A DNA stretch of 41,920 nt from Flavobacteriaceae bacterium (lineage in GTDB: Bacteria > Bacteroidota > Bacteroidia > Flavobacteriales > Flavobacteriaceae). The stretch is taken from contig CANHRI010000018.1 in assembly GCA_947463515.1 (NCBI GenBank), forward strand, positions 1 to 41,920, read 5' to 3'. The position numbers were made by a program, and so were the translations under genes. Shown here in pieces: positions 31,885-40,672 of the stretch (its first letter is position 1; each line of letters begins with the position of its first letter). Below the pieces are notes generated by a model that was given only the letters and a program-made list of their open reading frames with translations, was not told the origin of the DNA and did not search any database.

Positions 31885-33577
31885 GGTGATTGCGTAAATC
31901 TTTCAAACGGAGTTGCAAAGTTACGGAACCGTTGAATTCATTTTCATCCAAACAGAAAACGGCATCAATTTTTTGTCGGTTTTCAATCAAAGTTACCTTG
32001 TCGCCTAGGCCAAAACCCACCGCGCCTATCGTTTCGGAAGTCCCTTGTTTGAGGTTGAGTTTTAAATGGGTTTCGTCACTACCAATGCGTTTGCCATAGC
32101 CCGTGTCGTACAGGTTTTTGGCGAGAAATGTAGGTGTCATATTGCCTGGGCCGTAGGGTTCAAATTGTTTTAGTAGTCGCATCAATTTGGGCGTAATTTC
32201 CGAAAACTGAATTTCAGCATCAACCGCTATTTCGGGAATTAAAAGATTGGGGTCGATGGTATTTTTGACCACTTCTTCGAAAGCGGCTTTGAAAATAGGG
32301 TAGTTTTCTTCATACAAGGTCATGCCGGCCGCATATTTATGTCCGCCAAACTGAATAAGGTGTTCGCTACAGGCTTCCAGGGCTTCGTACAAATCAAAAT
32401 CTTTGACCGATCGCGCGGAGGCGGCCAGTTTATCACCACTCTTGGTAAACACGATGGTTGGACGGTAATAGGTTTCGGTGAGGCGAGAGGCTACGATACC
32501 GATGACGCCTTTGTGCCAATTTTCTTGGTAGACCACGGTGGTAAAACGATCGGTTTCGTTTAATTCTTGAATTTGTTTCAAGGCTTCTTCAGTGATGGTT
32601 TTGTCGAGTTCGCGGCGATCTTTATTGTGTTGTTCAATGTCGGCGGCAAATTTTACCGCTTGCTCCAAATTCATTTCGGTCAGCAAACTCACGGCGGCGT
32701 TTCCGTGTTGGATGCGACCTGCGGCATTGATGCGTGGCGCAATGATAAACACGACATCGGTTATGGTGAGTTCGCTTTTCTTGACTTGTGTCAGCAAAGC
32801 TTTGATGCCGGGTCTCGGATTCTCGTTGATGACTTGCAAGCCAAATTTGGCCAATACCCGATTTTCCCCCGTGATGGGTACTATATCGGCGGCGATTGCT
32901 GTGGCGACCAAATCGAGGTAGGGAATCAAATCCAAAATTGTTTGCCCACGGCGTTCCGACAAGGCTTGAATCAATTTAAATCCAACGCCACACCCACAGA
33001 GTTCGTCATACGGATAGCTACAGTCATCCCGTTTGGGGTCCAAAACGGCCACGGCATCGGGTAAGGTATCGCCAGGGCGGTGGTGGTCGCAAATGATAAA
33101 ATCGATGCCTTTGGCTTTGGCGTAGTTGACATGATCGATGGATTTGATGCCGCAGTCCAAAGCGATAATTAAAGTCATGCCATTGTCTTCGGCAAAATCA
33201 ATTCCTTGATAAGATATGCCGTAGCCCTCGGCATAGCGATCGGGAATGTAGGTTGCCACGTAGGGATAAAAGCTGCGAAGGTAGGAGGCCATCAAAGAGA
33301 CGGCTGTGGTACCATCGACATCATAATCGCCAAAAACGAGAATGTTTTCGCGGTTGTTCATGGCTTGTTCAATACGAAACACCGCTTGCTCCATATCTTT
33401 CATGAGATACGGATTGTGTAAGTCGTTTAGGGTAGGGCGAAAAAAAGCTTTGGCTTCTTCGTAGGTGGTGATGCCGCGTTGCACCAATAAGTTGGCTACG
33501 AGTTCATCGATGTGCAATACGTCCATCAAATGGCGTACGGCGGAGGGATTCGGCTTTGAGTGAAAATTCCAGCGCAT
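31877..33577 (-). CDS. recJ: Single-stranded-DNA-specific exonuclease RecJ
   Basis: The 566-residue 5'-3' exonuclease is recognised by the DHH-domain motifs VFGDYDVDGTTAVSLM, LIIALDCG and IICDHHRPGDTLPDAVAVLD, and the DHHA1 domain with LIQFGGHKYAAGMTL. A C-terminal OB-like region follows (KLNLKQG ... VTLQLRLKDLRNHHD). It acts in recombination and mismatch repair. It is third in an operon after the acidic-linker protein and rsmI, and overlaps the MFS gene. Confidence 0.96.
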   Translation of the reverse strand: MRWNFHSKPNPSAVRHLMDVLHIDELVANLLVQRGITTYEEAKAFFRPTLNDLHNPYLMKDMEQAVFRIEQAMNNRENILVFGDYDVDGTTAVSLMASYLRSFYPYVATYIPDRYAEGYGISYQGIDFAEDNGMTLIIALDCGIKSIDHVNYAKAKGIDFIICDHHRPGDTLPDAVAVLDPKRDDCSYPYDELCGCGVGFKLIQALSERRGQTILDLIPYLDLVATAIAADIVPITGENRVLAKFGLQVINENPRPGIKALLTQVKKSELTITDVVFIIAPRINAAGRIQHGNAAVSLLTEMNLEQAVKFAADIEQHNKDRRELDKTITEEALKQIQELNETDRFTTVVYQENWHKGVIGIVASRLTETYYRPTIVFTKSGDKLAASARSVKDFDLYEALEACSEHLIQFGGHKYAAGMTLYEENYPIFKAAFEEVVKNTIDPNLLIPEIAVDAEIQFSEITPKLMRLLKQFEPYGPGNMTPTFLAKNLYDTGYGKRIGSDETHLKLNLKQGTSETIGAVGFGLGDKVTLIENRQKIDAVFCLDENEFNGSVTLQLRLKDLRNHHD

Positions 33578-33624
33578 AAGAGTTAGGTTTTAAAAGGTTG
33601 GCGTATATAAACATGTATTCTCAT

Positions 33625-34302
33625 TTATTTCGTGGGTTTCCCTGCCACTACAGCGACAATTTCGCCTTTCGGTGGTTTGGTTTCGTAATGTTTGAGGACT
33701 TCTTCGGCGGTTCCGCGAATGGTTTCTTCGTGCAATTTGGTGATTTCTCGGGAAATCGAAACCGGGCGATCGAAGCCAAAATACTGCACAAATTCCCCTA
33801 AAGTTTTCACCAATTTATGAGGAGAAACGTACAGAATCATGGTTCGGGTTTCTTCGGCGAGTTGGAGGTAGCGCGTTTGTCGTCCTTTTTTTTCGGGTAA
33901 AAAACCTTCAAAAATAAAGCGGTCGTTGGGTAAGCCACTATTCACCAAAGCCGGAACAAAGGCGGTGGCGCCGGGCAAACAATCTACTTCAATCCCATGT
34001 TCTACACACGCTCGGGTCAACAGAAATCCAGGATCGGAAATCGCAGGGGTGCCCGCATCACTAATTAAGGCTACGGTTTCTCCTGCTTGGATACGTTTCA
34101 CCCAATAGTCCACCGTTTTGTGCTCATTATGCATGTGATGGCTTTGCATGGGTGTTGCAATGTCAAAATGCTTCAAAAGTTTACCACTATTGCGGGTGTC
34201 TTCTGCCAAAATGATATCGGCCTCCTGCAAGACTTTTACGGCACGAAACGTCATGTCGTCTAAGTTGCCAATAGGCGTAGGGACCAAATACAATTTACCC
34301 AT
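33625..34302 (-). CDS. rsmI: 16S rRNA (cytidine(1402)-2'-O)-methyltransferase
   Basis: The 225-residue SAM-dependent enzyme has the tetrapyrrole-methylase fold. LYLVPTPIGNLDDMTFRA, ILAEDTRNSGKLLKHF, VALISDAGTPAISDPG and DCLPGATAFVPALVNSG are the canonical RsmI blocks. It 2'-O-methylates C1402 at the ribosomal P site. Length is slightly shorter than in Proteobacteria, as is usual for Bacteroidota. Its ATG immediately follows the upstream gene's stop codon, so the two are translationally linked. Confidence 0.96.
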   Translation of the reverse strand: MGKLYLVPTPIGNLDDMTFRAVKVLQEADIILAEDTRNSGKLLKHFDIATPMQSHHMHNEHKTVDYWVKRIQAGETVALISDAGTPAISDPGFLLTRACVEHGIEVDCLPGATAFVPALVNSGLPNDRFIFEGFLPEKKGRQTRYLQLAEETRTMILYVSPHKLVKTLGEFVQYFGFDRPVSISREITKLHEETIRGTAEEVLKHYETKPPKGEIVAVVAGKPTK

Positions 34303-35313
34303 TTACGAGAATTTTTTGGCAACGATGGCGATAAATCGTTCGGCATAATCGTCCACCCCTTCCCAATTGTTGTAATCGGGTTTAATGATTTCGTCGATAA
34401 AATCTTTGGCTTCAGAAAAAGTGGAGAAGGTATTCAATTGCGACAAGACACGGTTATAATCTTCGGTGCTGTCGGCAAACAAATATTTCACGAAGGCAAT
34501 TTTATCGTTTAAGCCAATATTGATGCTTTTCGAATGCAATTCATTGAGTGATTTCCCTTGTTCGTCGATTACCGTTTTAAGCGAGGGGGGCACGACCACA
34601 TCGTCGGGTTTGACAAAAATGGGTTCGGTGTAATTTTCGCCTAGCAATTCTTCAAAGGAAATTTGTTTGGGCTCGTCTTTTTTAGGCGGCTCAACGGTGG
34701 GTTCTTCTATGGGAGCGGCGGCAACTTCAGGCTCCGAATGGGATACCGTTTCTTCCATAGGCTCAGCGGCCAATTCAAAAATAGGTTCGAAATCCAAGTC
34801 CGATTTGGCTTCTGTCATTGGGACTTCATCATCATCATCTTCCTCTTCCAAAGTAATTTCTCCCACAATTACGGGTTCTTCTTCGGTGGTTTCTTCTGCT
34901 TCCTTTTGATGTTCTGGTTCTACTTCAGCTTTTTTCGTCGTTTCTTCGATTTCCTCCTCAGCTTCTTCTGTAGCTTCTTCTGTAGTTTCTTCAGTAGCAG
35001 TTTCAACAACCACTTCAATTATTTCTTCATTCGATGTTTCCTCAACAATCGCATCGGGTGCCTCAACTTTGGCTGTCACTAATGCGGCTGCTGCTTCTGG
35101 AGCGTCTAAAGCGTCTTCCAATTTGGATTCTAAATCTTCGGCAACCACGTCGTTTTTGACAACTTCATAGTGATCGCCATAAAATTTTAAAACCGCTAAG
35201 GTTTCGTATAATTTTCGGGTTTCGGTGTAGAGTTGGTCTACTTCCGATTTGTTGCGAAGTTTTAAAATGCGGTGTGCAATACTAATCAATTCAGCTTCCA
35301 GTCTTTTTTTCAT
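34303..35313 (-). CDS. Bacteroidota-conserved protein with long acidic linker, unknown function
   Basis: The 336-residue protein has three parts. A helical N-terminus (about 1-65) reads MKKRLEAELISIAHRILKLR. A Glu/Thr/Ala-rich, disordered acidic stretch (about 75-235) contains many repeated ETTEE/EEATEEA-type units. The structured C-terminal domain (about 240-336) contains NIGLNDKIAFVKYLFADS and IIKPDYNNWEG. The ends recall a conserved bacteroidete family while the middle varies. It has no signal peptide. It heads the operon with rsmI and recJ. Function unknown; the acidic linker suggests binding to basic partners, which is speculation. Confidence 0.75.
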   Translation of the reverse strand: MKKRLEAELISIAHRILKLRNKSEVDQLYTETRKLYETLAVLKFYGDHYEVVKNDVVAEDLESKLEDALDAPEAAAALVTAKVEAPDAIVEETSNEEIIEVVVETATEETTEEATEEAEEEIEETTKKAEVEPEHQKEAEETTEEEPVIVGEITLEEEDDDDEVPMTEAKSDLDFEPIFELAAEPMEETVSHSEPEVAAAPIEEPTVEPPKKDEPKQISFEELLGENYTEPIFVKPDDVVVPPSLKTVIDEQGKSLNELHSKSINIGLNDKIAFVKYLFADSTEDYNRVLSQLNTFSTFSEAKDFIDEIIKPDYNNWEGVDDYAERFIAIVAKKFS

Positions 35314-35452
35314 GGTGCATTACAATTTTGGGTATACGATCGCTACCTTAGGGTAGTCGGCGTTGGGTCTTTTGTACGGTCATTTCCTTCAAAAATATGC
35401 AAACTCTTCATAACTTTATCCCAATAACCGGAGTAAGTCATGGGAATTTTGA

Positions 35453-35460
35453 TATTTTTG
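35453..35460 (+). promoter_or_regulatory. -7 promoter element of tdk
   Basis: TATTTTTG matches TAnnTTTG, about 52 bases upstream of the tdk ATG. It is probably also the promoter for murF-alr downstream. Confidence 0.4.
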
Positions 35461-35512
35461 TTTCTGTACAAATGTAACAGAAAAACCTAAATTCATCTAA
35501 CCAATTTAGTAA

Positions 35513-36139
35513 ATGTTTTTAGAAAATACGGTTAATCACGAAGAGCAATTTGGGTGGATAGAAGTCATCTGCGGCTCCATGTTTTCGGGGAAAACAGAGG
35601 AATTGATTCGGCGTTTACGTCGGGCGCAATTTGCCAAACAAAAAGTGGAAATTTTCAAACCTGCCATCGATGTGCGTTATGATGAAGAAATGGTGGTTTC
35701 GCACAACAAAAATGAAATTCGCTCCACACCCGTTCCTGCTGCCGCCAACATTGCTATTTTGGCGCAAGGCTGCGATGTGGTGGGGATTGATGAAGCCCAG
35801 TTTTTTGATGATGAAATCGTAAAAATCTGCAATGATTTGGCCAATTCAGGCATTCGTGTCATTGTGGCCGGACTCGATATGGATTTTAAGGGAAATCCCT
35901 TCGGACCCATGCCCGCGCTCATGGCTACCGCAGAATATGTGACTAAAGTCCACGCCGTATGCACCCGCACGGGCAATCTCGCCCATTACAGTTACCGCAA
36001 ATCCAACAACGACAATCTCGTTCTTTTGGGAGAAACCGAAGAATACGAACCGCTTAGTCGTGCCGCTTATTACAAAGCAATGCGCGAACATATTGAAGTC
36101 AACGACCCTGAGGATTTATCGATCGAACCCAATTCTTAA
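35513..36139 (+). CDS. tdk: Thymidine kinase, type II
   Basis: The 208-residue enzyme salvages thymidine to dTMP. The P-loop GSMFSGKT is at 21-28, DEAQFF contains the conserved DxAQF/DEAQ Mg-binding motif, and a lasso-like thymidine-binding segment lies in the C-terminal third. The usual pair of zinc cysteine motifs is reduced: only one Cys remains ([15 protein letters not shown]), as in other Bacteroidota members I recall. The stop is five bases before the GTG start of the murF-alr fusion, so the two form an operon. Confidence 0.94.
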   Translation: MFLENTVNHEEQFGWIEVICGSMFSGKTEELIRRLRRAQFAKQKVEIFKPAIDVRYDEEMVVSHNKNEIRSTPVPAAANIAILAQGCDVVGIDEAQFFDDEIVKICNDLANSGIRVIVAGLDMDFKGNPFGPMPALMATAEYVTKVHAVCTRTGNLAHYSYRKSNNDNLVLLGETEEYEPLSRAAYYKAMREHIEVNDPEDLSIEPNS

Positions 36140-36144
36140 CTGCT

Positions 36145-38589
36145 GTGACACGTTCCATTCGAACCCTCATTCCCATTTTGAAAGCGCAATTTCAAGGACC
36201 GCACGATATCGCGATTGTGGATGCCGTGTCTATAGATAGTCGTTCACTTCAAAATGGCCCGCACACCTTGTTTTTTGCCTTGCGCGGGCCGAATCACGAT
36301 GGGCATGATTTTTTGGAAACGGTGTATGCGCAAGGGGTGACCAATTTTGTGGTTCATAGCATTCCCGAAAGCTTGGTGGGGAAAGCCAATTTTTTAATTG
36401 TTCCCGACACTTTGGTAGCCTTGCAACAATTGGCCACGGCTTACCGTTCGGAATTTTCGTTTCCCATTATTGGCGTAACGGGTAGCAACGGAAAAACCAT
36501 TGTAAAAGAATGGCTTAATTTTTTATTGAGTCCCGATTACCATATTATTCGCAGTCCCAAGAGTTACAACTCGCAAGTCGGTGTGCCTTTGTCGGTATTG
36601 GGAATAAATGAAAAGCACAACCTGGGTGTTTTTGAGGCTGGGATTTCGACGGTAGGTGAAATGGTGCATTTGCAAAAAATTATCCAACCCACCTTAGGAA
36701 TCTTGACCAATATCGGTTCGGCGCACGACGAAGGTTTTCAAAGTGCGGGTGAGAAAATTAAAGAAAAACTTGCGTTGTTTTCGGCCGTTGAGCTTTTGAT
36801 TTTAAATAAAAACCGAACCATAGAAGCCTTTTTGCCGTCTTCGACACGCACGTTTACCTGGAGTTCGGATGATAAAAAAGCGGATGTATTTGTCATGGCC
36901 AACGAGCATCCCGACTACACCGAATTGCGAATTACCTACCAAAAACAATGTTTTAAAGTCGTCATTCCGTTTTCGGATTTTGCCTCTATAGAAAATGCCA
37001 TGCATTGTTTGATGGTGCTGTTGTACTTGCGTTATGATGAAGCGGTGATTCAAGAACGCATGGCGCAATTGTATCCTGTGGAGATGCGACTTAAAGTCAA
37101 AAACGGCCAGCACCAAACGCGTTTAATTGACGATAGCTACAGTTCGGACTTTCAATCGTTGAAAATCGCCTTGGATTTTTTGGAAAGTCAGCAGCAGTAT
37201 AAAAAGAAAACACTCATTCTCTCGGATATTTTTCAGAGTGGTTTGGACAATGATGCCTTGTATGCTCAAGTTTCGCTGCTAGTGGTGTCCAATCATATCA
37301 ACCGTGTGATTGCTATTGGACCTACCATTAGTACGTACAAACGGAAGTTTCCCAATTGTTTGGCTTTCCCTTCGACCCAAGCCTTTTTGGAGGTGATCGA
37401 TAGCGTGGTTTTTGAACAAGAAACAATATTAATTAAAGGAGCACGCCATTTTCATTTTGAAGATATAGTGACGGTTTTGGAGGAGAAAACCCACGAAACG
37501 GTGCTTGAAATCAACCTCAATGCCATCAGTCACAACCTCAATTTTTACAAAGCCAAATTACAATCCAATACCAAACTTATGGTGATGGTTAAGGCATTCA
37601 GTTACGGCAATGGAGGCTATGAAATTGCCAAATTGCTCGCCCACCACAAGGTAGATTACTTGGGAGTAGCTTTTGCCGATGAAGGAGTGGCATTAAAACA
37701 AGCGGGAATCAATTTGCCGATTATGGTTTTGAATCCTGAGAGCACGAGTTATCCTTCGTTGATGCAACACGGACTCGAACCTGAGATTTACTCTTTAAAG
37801 GGGTTGAATGCTTTTGTCAAATTGGCAGAGCAGAAAAAATTGAAGCGTTTTCCTATTCATATCAAACTCGATACGGGGATGCACCGATTGGGATTTATGG
37901 AACAAGATATTCCCGCTTTGATTGCCCGTTTGCAGCAAACCCAAGCCGTAGAGGTGAAAAGTATTTTGTCGCATTTGGCCGCGAGTGACGACATGAAGTT
38001 TGTCGATTTTACCTTGGCTCAACTTTCTTTGTTTGACGATTTGTCGACGCAAATAATGGAGGCGTTGGACATACAACCCATTCGTCATATTTTAAATACT
38101 TCGGGCATCTCCAATTTCCGTCAAGCGCAATACGATATGGTACGTTTAGGCATCGGGTTGTATGGAATATCCAATGACGAAGACGAACAAAAATTGCTGG
38201 AGCAAGTTGCCACGTTAAAGTCGGTCATTTCGCAAATTCGGGTCATCGAATCCGGCGAAAGCGTAGGATATAGCCGCAAATTTATGGCTGAACGCCTTAC
38301 GCGCGTCGCTACGGTACCCATTGGTTATGCCGACGGAATCTCGCGCCATTGGGGCAATGGTAAAGGGTATGTAACCATTAAAAATAAAAAAGCTCCCATA
38401 CTCGGTAGCATTTGCATGGACATGTTGATGGTCGATGTGACCGATATCGACTGTAAGGAAGGCAATGAAGTAATCATTTTTGGAAAAGATCCTTCGGTGA
38501 TGCACATGGCCAAAGTTTTGGGCACTATTCCCTATGAAATCATGACCTCGATTTCCCAACGGGTGAAGCGGATTTTTTATCGGGAGTAA
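36145..38589 (+). CDS. Bifunctional MurF - alanine racemase fusion
   Basis: The 814-residue fusion performs two peptidoglycan steps. Residues about 1-450 are MurF (UDP-MurNAc-tripeptide:D-Ala-D-Ala ligase), with the ATP loop GSNGKT at 113-118. Residues about 450-814 are a PLP-dependent alanine racemase, with K483 in VMVKAFSYGNG, the GMHRLGF block and VGYSRKF near the end. D-Ala made by the second half is a precursor of the substrate joined by the first. The start is a GTG; the next ATG lies far inside the MurF domain. This arrangement is known in Bacteroidota. It is the second gene after tdk. Confidence 0.95.
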   Translation: MTRSIRTLIPILKAQFQGPHDIAIVDAVSIDSRSLQNGPHTLFFALRGPNHDGHDFLETVYAQGVTNFVVHSIPESLVGKANFLIVPDTLVALQQLATAYRSEFSFPIIGVTGSNGKTIVKEWLNFLLSPDYHIIRSPKSYNSQVGVPLSVLGINEKHNLGVFEAGISTVGEMVHLQKIIQPTLGILTNIGSAHDEGFQSAGEKIKEKLALFSAVELLILNKNRTIEAFLPSSTRTFTWSSDDKKADVFVMANEHPDYTELRITYQKQCFKVVIPFSDFASIENAMHCLMVLLYLRYDEAVIQERMAQLYPVEMRLKVKNGQHQTRLIDDSYSSDFQSLKIALDFLESQQQYKKKTLILSDIFQSGLDNDALYAQVSLLVVSNHINRVIAIGPTISTYKRKFPNCLAFPSTQAFLEVIDSVVFEQETILIKGARHFHFEDIVTVLEEKTHETVLEINLNAISHNLNFYKAKLQSNTKLMVMVKAFSYGNGGYEIAKLLAHHKVDYLGVAFADEGVALKQAGINLPIMVLNPESTSYPSLMQHGLEPEIYSLKGLNAFVKLAEQKKLKRFPIHIKLDTGMHRLGFMEQDIPALIARLQQTQAVEVKSILSHLAASDDMKFVDFTLAQLSLFDDLSTQIMEALDIQPIRHILNTSGISNFRQAQYDMVRLGIGLYGISNDEDEQKLLEQVATLKSVISQIRVIESGESVGYSRKFMAERLTRVATVPIGYADGISRHWGNGKGYVTIKNKKAPILGSICMDMLMVDVTDIDCKEGNEVIIFGKDPSVMHMAKVLGTIPYEIMTSISQRVKRIFYRE

Positions 38590-38629
38590 TTTTTTACGGT
38601 TAAAAATCTAAATTTATTGTTAAAATTCA

Positions 38630-38637
38630 TAGCTTTG
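38630..38637 (+). promoter_or_regulatory. -7 promoter element of mscL
   Basis: TAGCTTTG matches TAnnTTTG, 28 bases upstream of the ATG. Confidence 0.45.
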
Positions 38638-38665
38638 ATACACTAACCTTAAAAAACGAATAAAA

Positions 38666-39043
38666 ATGGGAATGGTATCAGAATTTAAAGATTTTATCGC
38701 CAAGGGTAATGCTATGGATTTGGCCGTAGGGGTCATCATTGGAGGTGCTTTTGGCGCGATTGTTACGTCATTAGTGTCGGATGTAATTACACCCGCTTTG
38801 TTGAATCCTGCCTTGAAAGCCGCACATGTGGAAGATTTAGCCGGATTAAAAACCGAGGGAGGAATCTTGTACGGTAAATTTTTAGCCGCAGTAATCAGTT
38901 TCTTAGTAATTGCCTTTGTCATCTTCTTGATGGTTAAAGGAATTAATGGTATGAAGAAAAAAGAAGAAGCCGCTCCTGCTGCGCCTGCGGGACCAACACA
39001 AGAGCAATTGTTAGCCGAAATTCGTGATTTATTGAAGAAGTAA
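38666..39043 (+). CDS. mscL: Large-conductance mechanosensitive channel
   Basis: This 125-residue inner-membrane protein has the MscL signature: a cytoplasmic N-terminal helix and TM1 in FKDFIAKGNAMDLAVGVIIG through FGAIVTSLVSDVITP. The extracellular loop is short (AAHVEDLAGLKTEGGILYG), TM2 is FLAAVISFLVIAFVIFLMVKG, and the C-terminal helix is Lys/Glu-rich with an Ala/Pro linker. It acts as an osmotic safety valve. It is monocistronic, with its own -7 box and a terminator. Confidence 0.97.
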   Translation: MGMVSEFKDFIAKGNAMDLAVGVIIGGAFGAIVTSLVSDVITPALLNPALKAAHVEDLAGLKTEGGILYGKFLAAVISFLVIAFVIFLMVKGINGMKKKEEAAPAAPAGPTQEQLLAEIRDLLKK

Positions 39044-39066
39044 ACCGCTACCTATATATTCTAACT

Positions 39067-39101
39067 AAAGCCACTCCAATGCGGGTGGTTTTTCTTTTTT
39101 T
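39067..39101 (+). terminator. Terminator of mscL
   Basis: CCACTC pairs with GGGTGG (one T-G pair) around CAATGC, extended by A-T pairs, and is followed by a T-rich run. Confidence 0.65.
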
Positions 39102-39130
39102 AAAATGTACCAACCGACGTAATTTCTCGT

Positions 39131-39138
39131 TATTTTTG
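39131..39138 (+). promoter_or_regulatory. -7 promoter element of asd
   Basis: TATTTTTG matches TAnnTTTG, 72 bases upstream of the ATG. The leader that follows contains GTTC-AAG-GAAC and GAAC-T-GTTC, short overlapping inverted repeats around 39146-39160. Confidence 0.4.
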
Positions 39139-39210
39139 CGTGACTGTTCAAGGAACTGTTCATTTTCTTGAATCGCAAACTACTCAAATTTCAACTTAAA
39201 AATAAAGACC

Positions 39211-40200
39211 ATGAAAGTTGCCGTTGTTGGTGCTACCGGTATGGTAGGCGAAGTGATGCTACAAATGTTAGCCAATCGAAATTTTCCCGTAACCGAATTA
39301 ATTCCTGTCGCTTCCGAGAAGTCGGTTGGGAAAGAAATCACCTGGAAAGGGAAGGGCTACACTGTAGTCGGATTGCAAACAGCAGTAGACATGCACCCTG
39401 ATATCGCGTTGTTTTCCGCTGGCGGCCAAACCTCCCTTGATTGGGCACCGAAATTTGCTGAAGTGGGGACCACCGTCATCGACAACTCTTCGGCTTGGCG
39501 CATGGATCCAACCAAGAAATTGGTCGTACCCGAAATCAATGCGCACGAATTGACTAAAGCCGATAAAATCATCGCTAATCCCAACTGTTCTACCATTCAA
39601 ATGGTGATGGTTTTGGCTCCTTTACATAAAAAATATGGCGTGAAACGCGTGGTCGTTTCCACCTATCAATCCATTACCGGAACAGGGGTGAAAGCGGTAC
39701 AACAACTGGAAAATGAATATGCTGGCGTGCAAGGGGAAATGGCCTACAAATACCAAATTCACCGCAACGCCATCCCGCAATGCGATGTGTTTGAAGACAA
39801 CGGCTACACCAAAGAGGAGATGAAACTCACCCGCGAAACCAAAAAAATCATCGGCGACGACACGATTCATGTAACGGCCACAGCCATACGTATTCCCGTT
39901 GTCGGGGGCCACAGTGAGGCGTTGAATGTAGAGTTTCATCATCCGTGTAATTTAAATGAAATTCGCGAGATCTTACATCACACACCCGGCGTAGTCGTAC
40001 AAGACAATACCGACACCTATACCTATCCCATGCCGCTGTATGCTCATGGGAAAGATGAGGTGTTTGTGGGCCGCATTCGCCAAGATGAAAGTCAGCCAAA
40101 TACGGTAAACATGTGGGTAGTGGCCGATAATTTGCGCAAAGGAGCGGCCACCAATGCTATTCAAATTGCCGAGTATTTGGTAGCGCAAGGACTCGTATAA
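39211..40200 (+). CDS. asd: Aspartate-semialdehyde dehydrogenase
   Basis: The 329-residue enzyme reduces aspartyl phosphate to the semialdehyde, the second step after aspartate kinase. The N-terminal NADP-binding motif VAVVGATGMVGEVML and the catalytic C126 in IANPNCSTIQMVMVL are clear. GGHSEALNVEF carries the catalytic His. Length is standard. It is monocistronic, with a -7 box well upstream and its own terminator. Confidence 0.97.
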   Translation: MKVAVVGATGMVGEVMLQMLANRNFPVTELIPVASEKSVGKEITWKGKGYTVVGLQTAVDMHPDIALFSAGGQTSLDWAPKFAEVGTTVIDNSSAWRMDPTKKLVVPEINAHELTKADKIIANPNCSTIQMVMVLAPLHKKYGVKRVVVSTYQSITGTGVKAVQQLENEYAGVQGEMAYKYQIHRNAIPQCDVFEDNGYTKEEMKLTRETKKIIGDDTIHVTATAIRIPVVGGHSEALNVEFHHPCNLNEIREILHHTPGVVVQDNTDTYTYPMPLYAHGKDEVFVGRIRQDESQPNTVNMWVVADNLRKGAATNAIQIAEYLVAQGLV

Positions 40201-40220
40201 TCCGCTTCCTACAAAATATC

Positions 40221-40266
40221 TTCCCGTCGGTTCTTAAAAAAATGGTAAATCGACGGGAATTTTTTT
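40221..40266 (+). terminator. Terminator of asd
   Basis: TTCCCGTCG (40221-40229) pairs perfectly with CGACGGGAA (40251-40259) around a 21-base loop and is followed by seven Ts. Confidence 0.7.
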
Positions 40267-40276
40267 GCCGAAACTT

Positions 40277-40284
40277 TATCTTTG
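40277..40284 (+). promoter_or_regulatory. -7 promoter element directly in front of the His-rich protein gene
   Basis: TATCTTTG matches TAnnTTTG but ends only four bases before the ATG at 40289. If used, the transcript would begin at or just after the start codon, giving a leaderless mRNA. Confidence 0.35.
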
Positions 40285-40288
40285 ACCC

Positions 40289-40639
40289 ATGATGAATGTT
40301 CGTCGGTTACTTTTTGGTGGTATTTTATCCCTCGCCTTTTTGGGAGTTGTCGTGTTGCAGGCGGTCCATGCGGTTGGTCATATTGCGCACGAATTTGAAA
40401 CTGCGCACTGCCATCATCATTATACCCAAGGGACTACCGAGGTTTCTCACGCGCATCATGATTATGAAAAGTGTTTTCAATGTGAGTTTGCCTTTGGGGC
40501 TTACTTAAAACCCATTGCATTGGGATTCACGCTTTGGCCGGATTCCAATTTCCCCAAGGAATTATTTTCTTTCCATAGTATTTCGATTTCCGGATATTCC
40601 GGTTTTCACCCCGCCCTTCGCGCACCGCCTTTAGGATAA
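40289..40639 (+). CDS. Histidine-rich exported protein upstream of a TonB receptor
   Basis: The 116-residue protein has an N-terminal hydrophobic signal or anchor (RRLLFGGILSLAFLGVVVLQ). A metal-binding-looking region follows: HAVGHIAHEFETAHCHHHY, then SHAHHDYEKCFQCEF (His clusters with a CxxC). The C-terminus is hydrophobic with aromatic residues. No enzyme motif is seen. Similar short His/Cys proteins precede metal-type TonB receptors in flavobacteria as I recall. It begins ATG ATG. The receptor follows 33 bases downstream, so both likely bind or import the same metal; zinc, copper or cobalt cannot be distinguished. Confidence 0.75.
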   Translation: MMNVRRLLFGGILSLAFLGVVVLQAVHAVGHIAHEFETAHCHHHYTQGTTEVSHAHHDYEKCFQCEFAFGAYLKPIALGFTLWPDSNFPKELFSFHSISISGYSGFHPALRAPPLG

Positions 40640-40672
40640 TACATTCGTTTGTATGATCTTAATGCATTATCC

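Noticed and set aside
34663-35082. Antisense frames over the acidic linker
   Set aside because: They are Phe/Ser-rich mirror images of Glu-rich codons, a known artefact of low-complexity coding DNA.
35513-36139. Damaged thymidine kinase because zinc cysteines are missing
   Set aside because: The P-loop, Mg site and length are intact, and other Bacteroidota enzymes appear to lack the same cysteines, so this is a lineage variant.
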